Source of the DNA: Woeseiaceae bacterium
GTDB lineage: Bacteria > Pseudomonadota > Gammaproteobacteria > Steroidobacterales > Woeseiaceae
Direction of reading: 5' to 3'
Length of the DNA: 36,002 nucleotides
Assembly (NCBI GenBank): GCA_024640345.1
Contig: JAHEFD010000027.1
Span: 1-36,002, forward strand
Shown here: in pieces, positions 17,073 to 24,194 of the stretch
Layout: every line of letters begins with the position of its first letter
Position numbering within the stretch: the first letter of the stretch is position 1
Program-made: the position numbers and the translations under genes
Notes under the pieces: model-generated
Databases searched by the model: none
Seen by the model: only the letters and a program-made list of their open reading frames with translations
Told to the model about the DNA's origin: nothing

Positions 17073-17687
17073 ATGGCACACGGTCCGATTCTGCTGCTGG
17101 CGGCCCTTTTCCTGGTTGCCTGCGGGTCCCGGCCAAACTACGACCCGCTCGATGACTATGAGCCGGTTTATGGGACGATGATTCTGGATGCACCGACACC
17201 CGTCGAAATCGCAGCCGAAAACCGTGAGGCCCTGTCTCGTGGCGAGTACCTTGTCGAGTTACTGGGCTGCGGTGCATGTCATACAGACGGTGCTCTCATC
17301 GGTGAGCCGGATATGGAGCGGCCGCTTGCGGGCTCCGGCATTGGCATCGCCTATACCAACCCACTCGAGCATCGCTACCCCGGTGTTGTTTACGCGCCAA
17401 ATATCACGCCGGATGATGAGACCGGCATCGGCCGCTGGTCAGATCAGCAAATCATGAACGCCATACGGGCCGGTCTGGGACGACACGGAGAGCACCGAAT
17501 CCTTGTGATGCCCTGGCAGGGGTACGCACAGATCTCGAATGACGACGCCTTTGCCATCGTCGGTTATTTGAGAAATATCAAGCCAGTGCGGAATCGAGTG
17601 CCAGAGGACGTGCCAGTCGGAACGATGGCAGGAAGTCCCTATGTCCACTTTGGCATCTATCGCAGCCGTGGGCAGCTGTTCGATTAG
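17073..17687 (+). CDS. Lipoprotein monoheme cytochrome c
   Basis: Membrane-anchored electron carrier facing the periplasm. The 204-residue protein has a lipoprotein signal with LVAC (Cys17) and a single c-type heme site CGACH (Cys66, Cys69, His70). YAPNITPDDETGIGRWSD and VMPWQGYAQIS follow, typical of the cytochrome c domains that accompany dehydrogenases; the Met in VMPW is the likely sixth heme ligand. The ATG at 17073 has GGGGAGG with an eight-base spacer, so upstream in-frame codons that overlap the helicase end are excluded. Its usual partner enzyme is absent; the next gene, 30 bases downstream, encodes a small Cys-rich protein. The electron donor is unknown. Confidence 0.88.
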   Translation: MAHGPILLLAALFLVACGSRPNYDPLDDYEPVYGTMILDAPTPVEIAAENREALSRGEYLVELLGCGACHTDGALIGEPDMERPLAGSGIGIAYTNPLEHRYPGVVYAPNITPDDETGIGRWSDQQIMNAIRAGLGRHGEHRILVMPWQGYAQISNDDAFAIVGYLRNIKPVRNRVPEDVPVGTMAGSPYVHFGIYRSRGQLFD

Positions 17688-17717
17688 TCGGTTGAATCCA
17701 TCTTTGAGGTCATTGTG

Positions 17718-18071
17718 ATGCCGGGAATCAGTGCAAACACGAGAACACTCAGTGCCTATGCCGCCGACCTGCTCCAGTATGCGCGGTGGATAATCGAGCG
17801 CGAGGTGGACTTTACGGACTGTCAGCAGCGAAGTCATTACGACGAAAGTATGCCGGCATGTGTTGAGTGCCGATTCGGATCTGCGTGTCGCTGGCTGGAT
17901 CAGCACCGAACGCCCGATATGGAAACTGCGTCAATGGAAGACATGATCGCAGGTATCGAGAGTGCCAGTGAGTATCTGCAGTCCACTATGCGAAATTCGG
18001 ATACCAATGATCCCGAATTACATGACTGGTTTCACAAGGCACACCGATTCCTCAGGGCGCAGGGAGAATGA
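17718..18071 (+). CDS. Small Cys-containing protein, unknown function
   Basis: A 117-residue soluble protein that I do not recognise. It is mostly helical in pattern, starts with a basic segment and carries a Cys cluster in the middle: one Cys in DFTDCQQ and then CVECRFGSAC, i.e. C-x2-C-x5-C, which could bind zinc or an iron-sulphur centre. No signal peptide is visible, so it is likely cytoplasmic. ATG 17718 has TTGAGG with an eight-base spacer; a GTG just before is less well placed. It follows the cytochrome c gene by 30 bases and is probably co-transcribed. A perfect eight-base hairpin at 18084-18109 lies just after the stop. Confidence 0.72.
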   Translation: MPGISANTRTLSAYAADLLQYARWIIEREVDFTDCQQRSHYDESMPACVECRFGSACRWLDQHRTPDMETASMEDMIAGIESASEYLQSTMRNSDTNDPELHDWFHKAHRFLRAQGE

Positions 18072-18083
18072 GGTTCCTTGAAT

Positions 18084-18109
18084 AACGCTCACCTGGAAAT
18101 TTGAGCGTT
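18084..18109. terminator. Hairpin between convergent genes
   Basis: AACGCTCA and TGAGCGTT form a perfect eight-base stem with a ten-base loop, placed between the plus-strand stop at 18071 and the minus-strand stop at 18113. Neither side has a real T-tract, so if it terminates it may act with Rho or as a two-way RNA stabiliser. Confidence 0.5.
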
Positions 18110-18112
18110 GAA

Positions 18113-19084
18113 TTAATCGGGCCAGTCAATACCCTCAATTTTTCTAAGCTCTATTTGATAGATATCACCCGGCGGACGATCATCAGTCGTGTTCTCCATC
18201 ACTCCCGGCCGTTCGGATGTAAAGAAAAGATACTTCCCGTCAGGGCTCACGCTGGGAGCGAATTCTGCGAACATCGTATTAACCGATTCGCCGAGATTTC
18301 TTGCAGGTGTCCATTTGTCTCCTTGCGGAAACGAGATAAACAGATCGCCCGCGCGGCCCTCGACGATGCCTGAAAGAATCAGAAAACTGCCGTCTCTTGC
18401 TATCGCGGGATTGCCGGCACTTTCAAGTTCCAGTCCCAGCACCGGTTCGGCTATTGCGAATCCGTCACCGCTGCTTTGTGCACTGTAAATGCCGCGACTT
18501 TCGGGCGTTGAACGGCGAAAGAAGAGCGTGCCATCGTCTGTTATCGAGACAAAGATTTCCGTGGCGTCCGTATTCACCGCGGGACCAAGCCGGGCAGGTA
18601 CGGACCAGTCGGTGCCGCGCTTTTCGACATACCACGTGTCCCAGCTGGCGGACTCAGAATCATTGCCGGCTGGTCGGTTCGAGCTGAAGTACAGCCTGGA
18701 GCCATCGCTGCTGAACCACGGGTCGACGTCCCTGTAAGTACTGCTGAACGGCATAATTGAAGGCTCCGCCCAGGCTCCATCTCTGAATTCGGATGCCATC
18801 ATTACGATGTCGTTTCTGTCGGCATCGCTTCTGTTGAAAACGACGAGGTCACCTGTTGGCGAAAACGCGGTCGCGAATTCCGGAAGAGGTGAAGACACGA
18901 TATCCGCGGCAAAGATAGCGGGGCGATCCAGCACTTCGCTGCTCGAATACGGCTGCACTTCGTCGGCGAAACCGGTAGCGACGAGAATTGTCAGGCAGGC
19001 GGTGGACGTGAGGATGAGCGTCGGGTTGTGGGAGCGTCTATTGACTGCTGAATCACCAGGAGCGGTTTGCGTATCGATCGGCAT
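18113..19084 (-). CDS. Exported PD40/TolB-like beta-propeller protein
   Basis: A 323-residue exported protein with repeated PD40-type blades: FATAFSPTGDLVVFN, DPWFSSDGSRLYFSSNRP, EIFVSITDDGTLFFRR, NPAIARDGSFLILSG and FAPSVSPDGKYLFFTSERPG. Such WD40-like repeats form a propeller as in TolB and in peptidase N-domains, and mostly serve binding rather than catalysis. The N-terminus has a long polar lead followed by a hydrophobic stretch ending TGFADE, probably a signal peptide. I chose the ATG at 19082-19084, with GAGG ten bases upstream; a GTG two codons earlier is possible. It lies 107 bases after the MFS gene on the same strand. No catalytic domain is fused, so the partner or ligand is unknown. 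Confidence 0.78.
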   Translation of the reverse strand: MPIDTQTAPGDSAVNRRSHNPTLILTSTACLTILVATGFADEVQPYSSSEVLDRPAIFAADIVSSPLPEFATAFSPTGDLVVFNRSDADRNDIVMMASEFRDGAWAEPSIMPFSSTYRDVDPWFSSDGSRLYFSSNRPAGNDSESASWDTWYVEKRGTDWSVPARLGPAVNTDATEIFVSITDDGTLFFRRSTPESRGIYSAQSSGDGFAIAEPVLGLELESAGNPAIARDGSFLILSGIVEGRAGDLFISFPQGDKWTPARNLGESVNTMFAEFAPSVSPDGKYLFFTSERPGVMENTTDDRPPGDIYQIELRKIEGIDWPD

Positions 19085-19191
19085 GCGCACGTGTCCTCAA
19101 AGTTTCGCATGGTTCCAGCGAACTGGCTAAAGAACGTATGACAACGCCTGTTGCCGTTTGTGCCCGGAAAATCGTCTGAACAGGTGTTTCG

Positions 19192-20421
19192 TTACTCGAT
19201 GCTTTTTTCAAAGACCTGGGAAGTCGTGTGGGACGCGGCCACCGCATCATCGAATGGCACATGATGCGTAATGTCCGGTGCCGGTCGCCTGAGCGTGCGA
19301 TTGAGGATGTAAAGGAGTAATGCCGCGTGCACCAGTGCCGTGAACAGGAACAGGCCGCCGGCTCCCACGACGCTCATCGCCGCAGAGGACGCGAACGGTC
19401 CTATGATTGCGCCAATGCCATACATCAGCAGTAGTCCGCTGGACAGCATGACATACTCGTCCGGGTTCGCGTTATCGTTCGCGTGTGCCACCGAGATGGC
19501 ATTGAGAGGGAAAGCCATCGCCCCCCACACGCCGCATAAGAGCAAAATCAGCAGCGGGGAAGAGCTGTCGGCGAACATCCAGGTAGCGATCGCTACAATC
19601 ATTCCTCCCAACGATATCATGCCCATGACATAGCGCCGATCGGTACGGTCCGAAAGGTGACCGAGCGGCCATTGAGTGATCGCACCGCCGAGTACTGCAG
19701 CAGTCATCACACCCGCCGCCAGTTTGAAGTCATCGGAGTATGCGGTCGCGAATACCGGCGCAAGCGCCCAGAACGAACCGTTTGCCAGTCCGGTCGCCAG
19801 GGCGCCGAGCATTCCGGCAGGCGAAGTTCGATAGAGATAGCGTATGTCGAGCCTGGCTGTCTGCACGTCTCTTGGTGTGGTTGACGTCGACAGTGTTACC
19901 GGCACGGCTGCAAGGGAAACGAGGACAGAGGCTACGGCAAACAGCGTCAGTGCGCGTGGATCGGCAAGTAGCAGCATTTGCTGACCGACGGCAAGTACGG
20001 TCATGTTGATCAGAACGTATGCCGAAAAAATAGTGCCGCGATTTTCGTTGGAGGCTTTTTCGTTAAGCCAGCTTTCGATAACCATGTACAGAACGGCAAA
20101 ACAGAAACCGGAGATCAGTCGCAGGAGACCCCAGGACCAGATATTGACCCAAAGGCCGTGCAGCAGGGGACTCGCCGATGCGGCGGCAGTCATTGCAGCG
20201 AACACTCGCACATGTCCGACGCTCATGATCATTCGAGCGCCCAGCAGGCAGCCGAGTGTAAAGCCGAAGAAGTAGGTGCCACCGATAAAGCCGACGCCGT
20301 AAATCGAAAATTGCTCGAGGTCTGCTCGTACGGGAAGCAAGGTTTGCTGCAGGCCTTGGCCCGTCAACAGAATGGCAACCCCAATCAGTAAGGTTGCAAC
20401 GGGTGCGAGTGCTTTAAGCAT
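19192..20421 (-). CDS. Major facilitator superfamily transporter (YcaD-like)
   Basis: Inner-membrane transporter of 409 residues with about twelve hydrophobic segments. The pattern matches the YcaD/YbjJ-like branch: G..LQ.TLLPVRA after helix 1, GTYFFGFTLGCLLGARMI, the ESWLNEKASNENRGTIFS segment, and the central WPLGHLSDRTDRRYVM loop equivalent to the MFS signature. Substrates of this branch are mostly unassigned. The last 30 or so residues form a polar cytoplasmic tail. The ATG at 20421 begins MLKALAPVATLL, directly at helix 1. The MarR-dehydrogenase pair upstream on the same strand is separated by 128 bases, so it may have its own promoter. Confidence 0.88.
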   Translation of the reverse strand: MLKALAPVATLLIGVAILLTGQGLQQTLLPVRADLEQFSIYGVGFIGGTYFFGFTLGCLLGARMIMSVGHVRVFAAMTAAASASPLLHGLWVNIWSWGLLRLISGFCFAVLYMVIESWLNEKASNENRGTIFSAYVLINMTVLAVGQQMLLLADPRALTLFAVASVLVSLAAVPVTLSTSTTPRDVQTARLDIRYLYRTSPAGMLGALATGLANGSFWALAPVFATAYSDDFKLAAGVMTAAVLGGAITQWPLGHLSDRTDRRYVMGMISLGGMIVAIATWMFADSSSPLLILLLCGVWGAMAFPLNAISVAHANDNANPDEYVMLSSGLLLMYGIGAIIGPFASSAAMSVVGAGGLFLFTALVHAALLLYILNRTLRRPAPDITHHVPFDDAVAASHTTSQVFEKSIE

Positions 20422-20549
20422 ACTTCAGATCACGTGGTTAAGGGTTGGCGCCAGCCAATGTTGGCCGGGCTCTGATATTCGATTATTTTGCGGCGGTTCC
20501 CGCGATGACGAGCATTGTAGCCGGCCACAGCGTGATTGGTGCAAGAATA

Positions 20550-21485
20550 TTAATAGCCTGCTGCGAAATCGATGACATGATTCAGTGGTTCGCCCTTGAT
20601 GTAACGCTGGTAGTTTTCCACGAAGACCGGCACAAGAAGCAAGGGGTGGCTGATAGCAGCGATATGGGCGGTGATTGTCAGGTTGGGTGTATCCCAGAGC
20701 GCGCTTTCCTCGGGTATGGGCTCTTCGTCAAATACATCCAGAGTTGCACCGGCAATTCTGTTTCCCTGAAGAGCGTCTATTAATGCCGAGTCGTCGACCA
20801 CGTTACTGCGACCGACGTTGACAAAATAGGCGTGTTCGGGAAGTCGTGCCAATGCAGCAGCATCGAGCAGGCTGGCTGTTTCATCCGTATGTGGGAGTGT
20901 TGCGACCAGGTAGTCAGTCTTTTCCAGAAAGTCATAAAGTCGATCCACCTTCAGCACTTCATCAAAATGCTCAGTCGGCTGGCCGGAACGACTCAAACCA
21001 GTCACCTGCAGGTCAAAGAGTTTTGCTTTTTTGGCGATGTACTTCCCGATGGACCCGGTTCCCATTATGCCGATGCGTTTCTTTTCGAGTGTTCCCGAAA
21101 ATCCCTTGAACCATCGATGTTCACGCTGCGCATCCATACGCTCGATTACCCTGAGTTCGTGCGCCAGCAGGAACCCGATGACGTACTCTGCCATTTGAGG
21201 TCCGAACACATCCTTCACGCCGGTCAGGACATAATTACGATGATCAATTTCCATCAACGGCGTAACGCCTGCCCATGAAGACTGAACCCAGTCAACCAAC
21301 GGCAGTCGCGAAAGTATCGTGGCAATCATCGCAGGGTTGCCAAAGAGCACGGTTTCGTCGGTGTACTCCTCGAGCGCCTGCGCCGCCGTACTGCAGGCTT
21401 TGAGGGGGATCGAAGACTCCGAGAGGCGATCAATTTCTTCCGCAAACTCGTCCGCGAGCGTTGTGACGATCATGCATTTTGACAT
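20550..21485 (-). CDS. D-isomer-specific 2-hydroxyacid dehydrogenase (GhrA-like)
   Basis: NAD(P)-dependent reduction of a 2-keto acid such as glyoxylate or hydroxypyruvate to the D-hydroxy acid. The 311-residue protein has the nucleotide-binding motif GTGSIG and the catalytic triad of the family: Arg in NVGRSNVVD, Glu in DVFDEEPIP and His in LTITAHIAA. The start is the ATG that gives MSKCMIVTTL, where the fold begins; a longer in-frame reading overlaps the MarR gene. It sits 22 bases downstream of the MarR gene on the same strand, so the two form an operon and MarR probably controls it. The exact substrate cannot be told from sequence. Confidence 0.87.
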   Translation of the reverse strand: MSKCMIVTTLADEFAEEIDRLSESSIPLKACSTAAQALEEYTDETVLFGNPAMIATILSRLPLVDWVQSSWAGVTPLMEIDHRNYVLTGVKDVFGPQMAEYVIGFLLAHELRVIERMDAQREHRWFKGFSGTLEKKRIGIMGTGSIGKYIAKKAKLFDLQVTGLSRSGQPTEHFDEVLKVDRLYDFLEKTDYLVATLPHTDETASLLDAAALARLPEHAYFVNVGRSNVVDDSALIDALQGNRIAGATLDVFDEEPIPEESALWDTPNLTITAHIAAISHPLLLVPVFVENYQRYIKGEPLNHVIDFAAGY

Positions 21486-21507
21486 ACCTGCAACAAACCC
21501 CTCTTTA

Positions 21508-21945
21508 TCAGCGGCCAAGTTCGTCGAGAAGATCAATCAGGTCGTCCAACCGGGCGCTTACTTTCGGAGATCGATCGAGAAACGCCTTCATCGTGTCGTC
21601 AACGACCCCCGAGGCATCATCCAGTAATTCGCGGCCCGCCGATGTCAGTGCTGCGATAGCCAGCCTGGCATCCCGTTTGCTCTTCAGTGTTGAGACGATG
21701 CCGAGTTTTTCCATCGGCCTCAAGGCCCGCGTGACCCCCGAAGGAGTGAGCCCCACTGCCTGTGCCAGGTCCACCCGACTGGCTCTCGCCTCCGGTGCAT
21801 CGCCCAGCGCCCGCAGGATTCGATATTCAGCAAGGCTGATGCCACGAATGGCGCCCAGATTGCTGTCCAGTCGACGTTCGAGGCGATGCCAGGCAGCGGC
21901 AAATGTTAGCGCCAGGACCTGTTCTTTTGTCGATTCAATATGCAT
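21508..21945 (-). CDS. MarR-family transcriptional regulator
   Basis: A 145-residue winged-helix regulator that usually represses its own operon and responds to a small ligand. The MarR fold is visible: GISLAEYRILRALGD (helices leading into the reader), RVDLAQAVGLTPSGVTRALRPMEKLGIVS (recognition helix), KRDARLAIAALTSAGREL (wing), and a C-terminal dimer helix with DDLIDLLDELGR. The ATG at 21943-21945 begins MHIEST; there is no ribosome binding site, so it may be leaderless or use a TTG two codons upstream. A ten-base palindrome at 21967-21976 lies just upstream and is a good operator candidate. The downstream dehydrogenase gene is the likely target. Confidence 0.88.
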   Translation of the reverse strand: MHIESTKEQVLALTFAAAWHRLERRLDSNLGAIRGISLAEYRILRALGDAPEARASRVDLAQAVGLTPSGVTRALRPMEKLGIVSTLKSKRDARLAIAALTSAGRELLDDASGVVDDTMKAFLDRSPKVSARLDDLIDLLDELGR

Positions 21946-21966
21946 GAGCAAAGCATAACAAATACG

Positions 21967-21976
21967 TGATTAATCA
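21967..21976. promoter_or_regulatory. Putative MarR operator
   Basis: TGATTAATCA is a perfect ten-base palindrome 21 bases upstream of the marR start codon, in an AT-rich stretch. Position and symmetry fit a self-repression site for the adjacent MarR protein. Confidence 0.4.
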
Positions 21977-22025
21977 TGCAACAGGCACGGAACTATTGAA
22001 GCTCTCAGCCCGCGACCCACAAGGG

Positions 22026-23393
22026 CTAGTCGTAGACCACTGCTGAAATGATGGCCAGGTGATCAATTACACCCCGCTTGAAGGCCGCAACATTGACTCG
22101 CTCGTCGTTCCCGTGGATTCGCGAAAACTCTGATTCCGGCACCACGATCGGGTCGAAACCATAGCTCGCAATGCCCAGATCCCTCGTGAAATGGCTGTCT
22201 GTGAAGCCTGACGCCACCGAGGGCATCACGCGCGATCCGGGATGGCGTTCAGCGGTGACCTTCTCGATTGCCCGGTAAAGCAGGGTATTGGTCGAGGACA
22301 CGGCCGGTGTGAATGCCATGATCACCTCAATATTGACGCCGGTATCCCTCATCATGTCGCGCATTTCATCGACAAACACGTCGCTCGGTCTGTCTGGCAG
22401 GATGCGGCAGTCGATTTCGGCCCATGCCTCGGGCGGTACGACGTTGATTTTGTTGGATGCGCCAAGGCGGGTCATGGAGCAGGTATCACGGGTCAGAGCA
22501 TGCAGGAACGGGGAATATGCCTGTAACTTCTCGGGAAAGCCCGGTTCGTTGATCGCGTTGCCGATGTTGCTGAAGTCCTCTTCCCATTCTGGCGATGCGC
22601 TTAGCGAAAGCGACTGAAACATGGCGTCCACTGCCGGGACAATACGCGGGGGAAACGGGTTGGCACGCAAAATCCCCAGCGCATCGACAATTCGGGTGAC
22701 GGAGGAGGTGGCATTGGGCATCGAACCGTGGCCTGGCGTATCAACTGCCACCAGGCGCAGCCACACCGGGACTTTTTGTGTCACCTCAACGTTAAAAATC
22801 AGTTCCTTTGCGGATTGTTCGCCATTGCCGCCTTCGTTAATAAGAAGGCCCGCACCAGCAAATATTTCGGGATGATTCTCGACCAGCCAGCCAGCTCCAT
22901 AAAGGCCACCGGCTTCTTCATCGGCGGTCGCAACGAGAACCACGTCGCGATTCAAAGGAACGCCGGCTCGATGCAGGCTGATAAATGTCGCCAGTTGCGA
23001 AATGCCAGTGCCTTTCATGTCGAGCGTGCCGCGACCCCAGAGAAAGCCGTCACGGATCTCGCCGGATAATGGATCGGTGGTCCAGTACTGCGGGTCGGCA
23101 GGTACGACATCTGTGTGCTGCAGCATGATCAGCGCCGGTTCGTCGCCGCCTTCCAGCCTGGCCCAGAGATTGCCGCGGCCAGGCGCGCTCTCTGCGGTCT
23201 GGTAGGGAATCCCCTCGGCTTCAAGTATCCTGGCAATAAACTCGACCGCTCTGGTCTCATTGCCAGGCGGGTTAACCGTGTCGATCTGCACAAATGATTG
23301 CAGCCAGTCCAGTGCTTCATCCTCGATCGATTGTGCATCTGCGGAGTGTGCAATTCCGAGCAGGGTCAGCAGCAGTGCCATGTGAATACGCAT
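22026..23393 (-). CDS. Exported M20 family metallopeptidase
   Basis: Zinc carboxypeptidase or aminoacylase of family M20, 455 residues, exported. The signal peptide ends near SADAQ. The metal site is intact: His93 in LQHTDVV, Asp125 in GTLDMKG, the Glu159-Glu160 pair in ADEEAGG, and a late His in SRIHGNDERVN. The lid domain carries the TPGHGSMP motif. The layout resembles the CPS1/PM20D1 group, which acts on peptides or N-acyl amino acids. The ATG has GGGAA about six bases upstream. The next gene upstream, ydbL, is 206 bases away with a hairpin between them, so this is likely a separate unit. Another M20 homologue at 33675 is much changed. Confidence 0.9.
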   Translation of the reverse strand: MRIHMALLLTLLGIAHSADAQSIEDEALDWLQSFVQIDTVNPPGNETRAVEFIARILEAEGIPYQTAESAPGRGNLWARLEGGDEPALIMLQHTDVVPADPQYWTTDPLSGEIRDGFLWGRGTLDMKGTGISQLATFISLHRAGVPLNRDVVLVATADEEAGGLYGAGWLVENHPEIFAGAGLLINEGGNGEQSAKELIFNVEVTQKVPVWLRLVAVDTPGHGSMPNATSSVTRIVDALGILRANPFPPRIVPAVDAMFQSLSLSASPEWEEDFSNIGNAINEPGFPEKLQAYSPFLHALTRDTCSMTRLGASNKINVVPPEAWAEIDCRILPDRPSDVFVDEMRDMMRDTGVNIEVIMAFTPAVSSTNTLLYRAIEKVTAERHPGSRVMPSVASGFTDSHFTRDLGIASYGFDPIVVPESEFSRIHGNDERVNVAAFKRGVIDHLAIISAVVYD

Positions 23394-23544
23394 GGAAATT
23401 CCCGTTAATTGTTTTTCGGGAGATTAGCACGACCGGGACAAGAAGTCGGTTGGCAGGAAAGCCCCTGGAACCGACATCGAGGAGTCGGCCGATCACATGT
23501 CTTCCCGTGAAACCCCGGCAATTCACCTAACGTTTCATCGCGCC

Positions 23545-23561
23545 GGCGACCCGGCGTCGCC
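23545..23561 (-). terminator. Hairpin downstream of ydbL
   Basis: GGCGAC and GTCGCC form a perfect six-base stem with a five-base loop, about 40 bases past the ydbL stop. There is no T-tract, so termination is doubtful. Confidence 0.25.
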
Positions 23562-23599
23562 TCATTGCTGAGACTGGAATGACCTTACGGTTTTACGGC

Positions 23600-23923
23600 C
23601 TACTTTTTGACCCAGTTACCGGACGCATCCTGGTAATAGTGGCCCTTCGCGGTTTTTTCCACGGCGAGCTCATAAAAACGGTTCGCAACCTGAACCGTCG
23701 TTACGCCGGTTTTCTGCGCGGTTTCTTCAAAAGTCGCTTTTCGCTTGCCGTTTACGTCGGCAATCAGCGCTCTGACCTCCGCGCTGGCGGGCGTCTGGAC
23801 CGCGGCGATGTAACCGTTATTGGCCTCGCCAACCAGGCCCTGGTCCTTGGCAGCGCCGATGTCAATTGCCCATGCACTCTGCAGAAAAAACAAGAGGCCA
23901 ATTGCTGCAAATATTTTCTTCAT
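23600..23923 (-). CDS. ydbL: YdbL family protein (DUF1318)
   Basis: Small periplasmic protein of the DUF1318 family, 107 residues. A signal peptide ends QSAWA, followed by AKDQGLVGEANNGYIAAV, the family signature, then VRALIADVNGKRKATFEETA and a C-terminal HYYQDASGNWVKK. I use the ATG at 23923, since AAGGA lies eight bases before it, rather than the ATG two codons upstream, which is too close. It is the last gene of a ydbH-ynbE-ydbL operon, the same order as in E. coli, 11 bases after ynbE. In E. coli YdbL modulates the YdbH-YnbE bridge between the membranes; the same role is expected here. Confidence 0.9.
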   Translation of the reverse strand: MKKIFAAIGLLFFLQSAWAIDIGAAKDQGLVGEANNGYIAAVQTPASAEVRALIADVNGKRKATFEETAQKTGVTTVQVANRFYELAVEKTAKGHYYQDASGNWVKK

Positions 23924-23934
23924 CGTCATCTTCC

Positions 23935-24123
23935 TTAGAATACATCGCTTTTTTCGTCAAACAGGCTTTCCAGCTCTTTATCAACCTGCAACCGGATGTT
24001 GTGCTCAATCTTGACATTGAGATTGATCTCGATCGGTTTATCGGGAGCTTCGACCCTGACTGTGGGGTTGCAGCCTCCGACTAGGAGGAGGAGTGGAGCG
24101 ATCATCAGAACTATTGATTTCAT
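23935..24123 (-). CDS. ynbE: YnbE family outer-membrane lipoprotein
   Basis: A 62-residue lipoprotein with lipobox VGGC (Cys18) and the short conserved mature part NPTVRVEAPDKPIEINLNV followed by KIEHNIRLQVDKELESL. In E. coli YnbE sits in the outer membrane and forms a beta-strand stack that joins YdbH across the periplasm for lipid transport. It lies between ydbH and ydbL, 71 bases after the former. Such small lipoproteins are easily missed in annotation, but length, motif and position all match. Confidence 0.92.
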   Translation of the reverse strand: MKSIVLMIAPLLLLVGGCNPTVRVEAPDKPIEINLNVKIEHNIRLQVDKELESLFDEKSDVF

Positions 24124-24194
24124 GATTACACCGAATGCAGCAAAAGCTGCGAATGAGCTTACCCTATGTCCCTGCCACCGGATACCGGTGGCAA

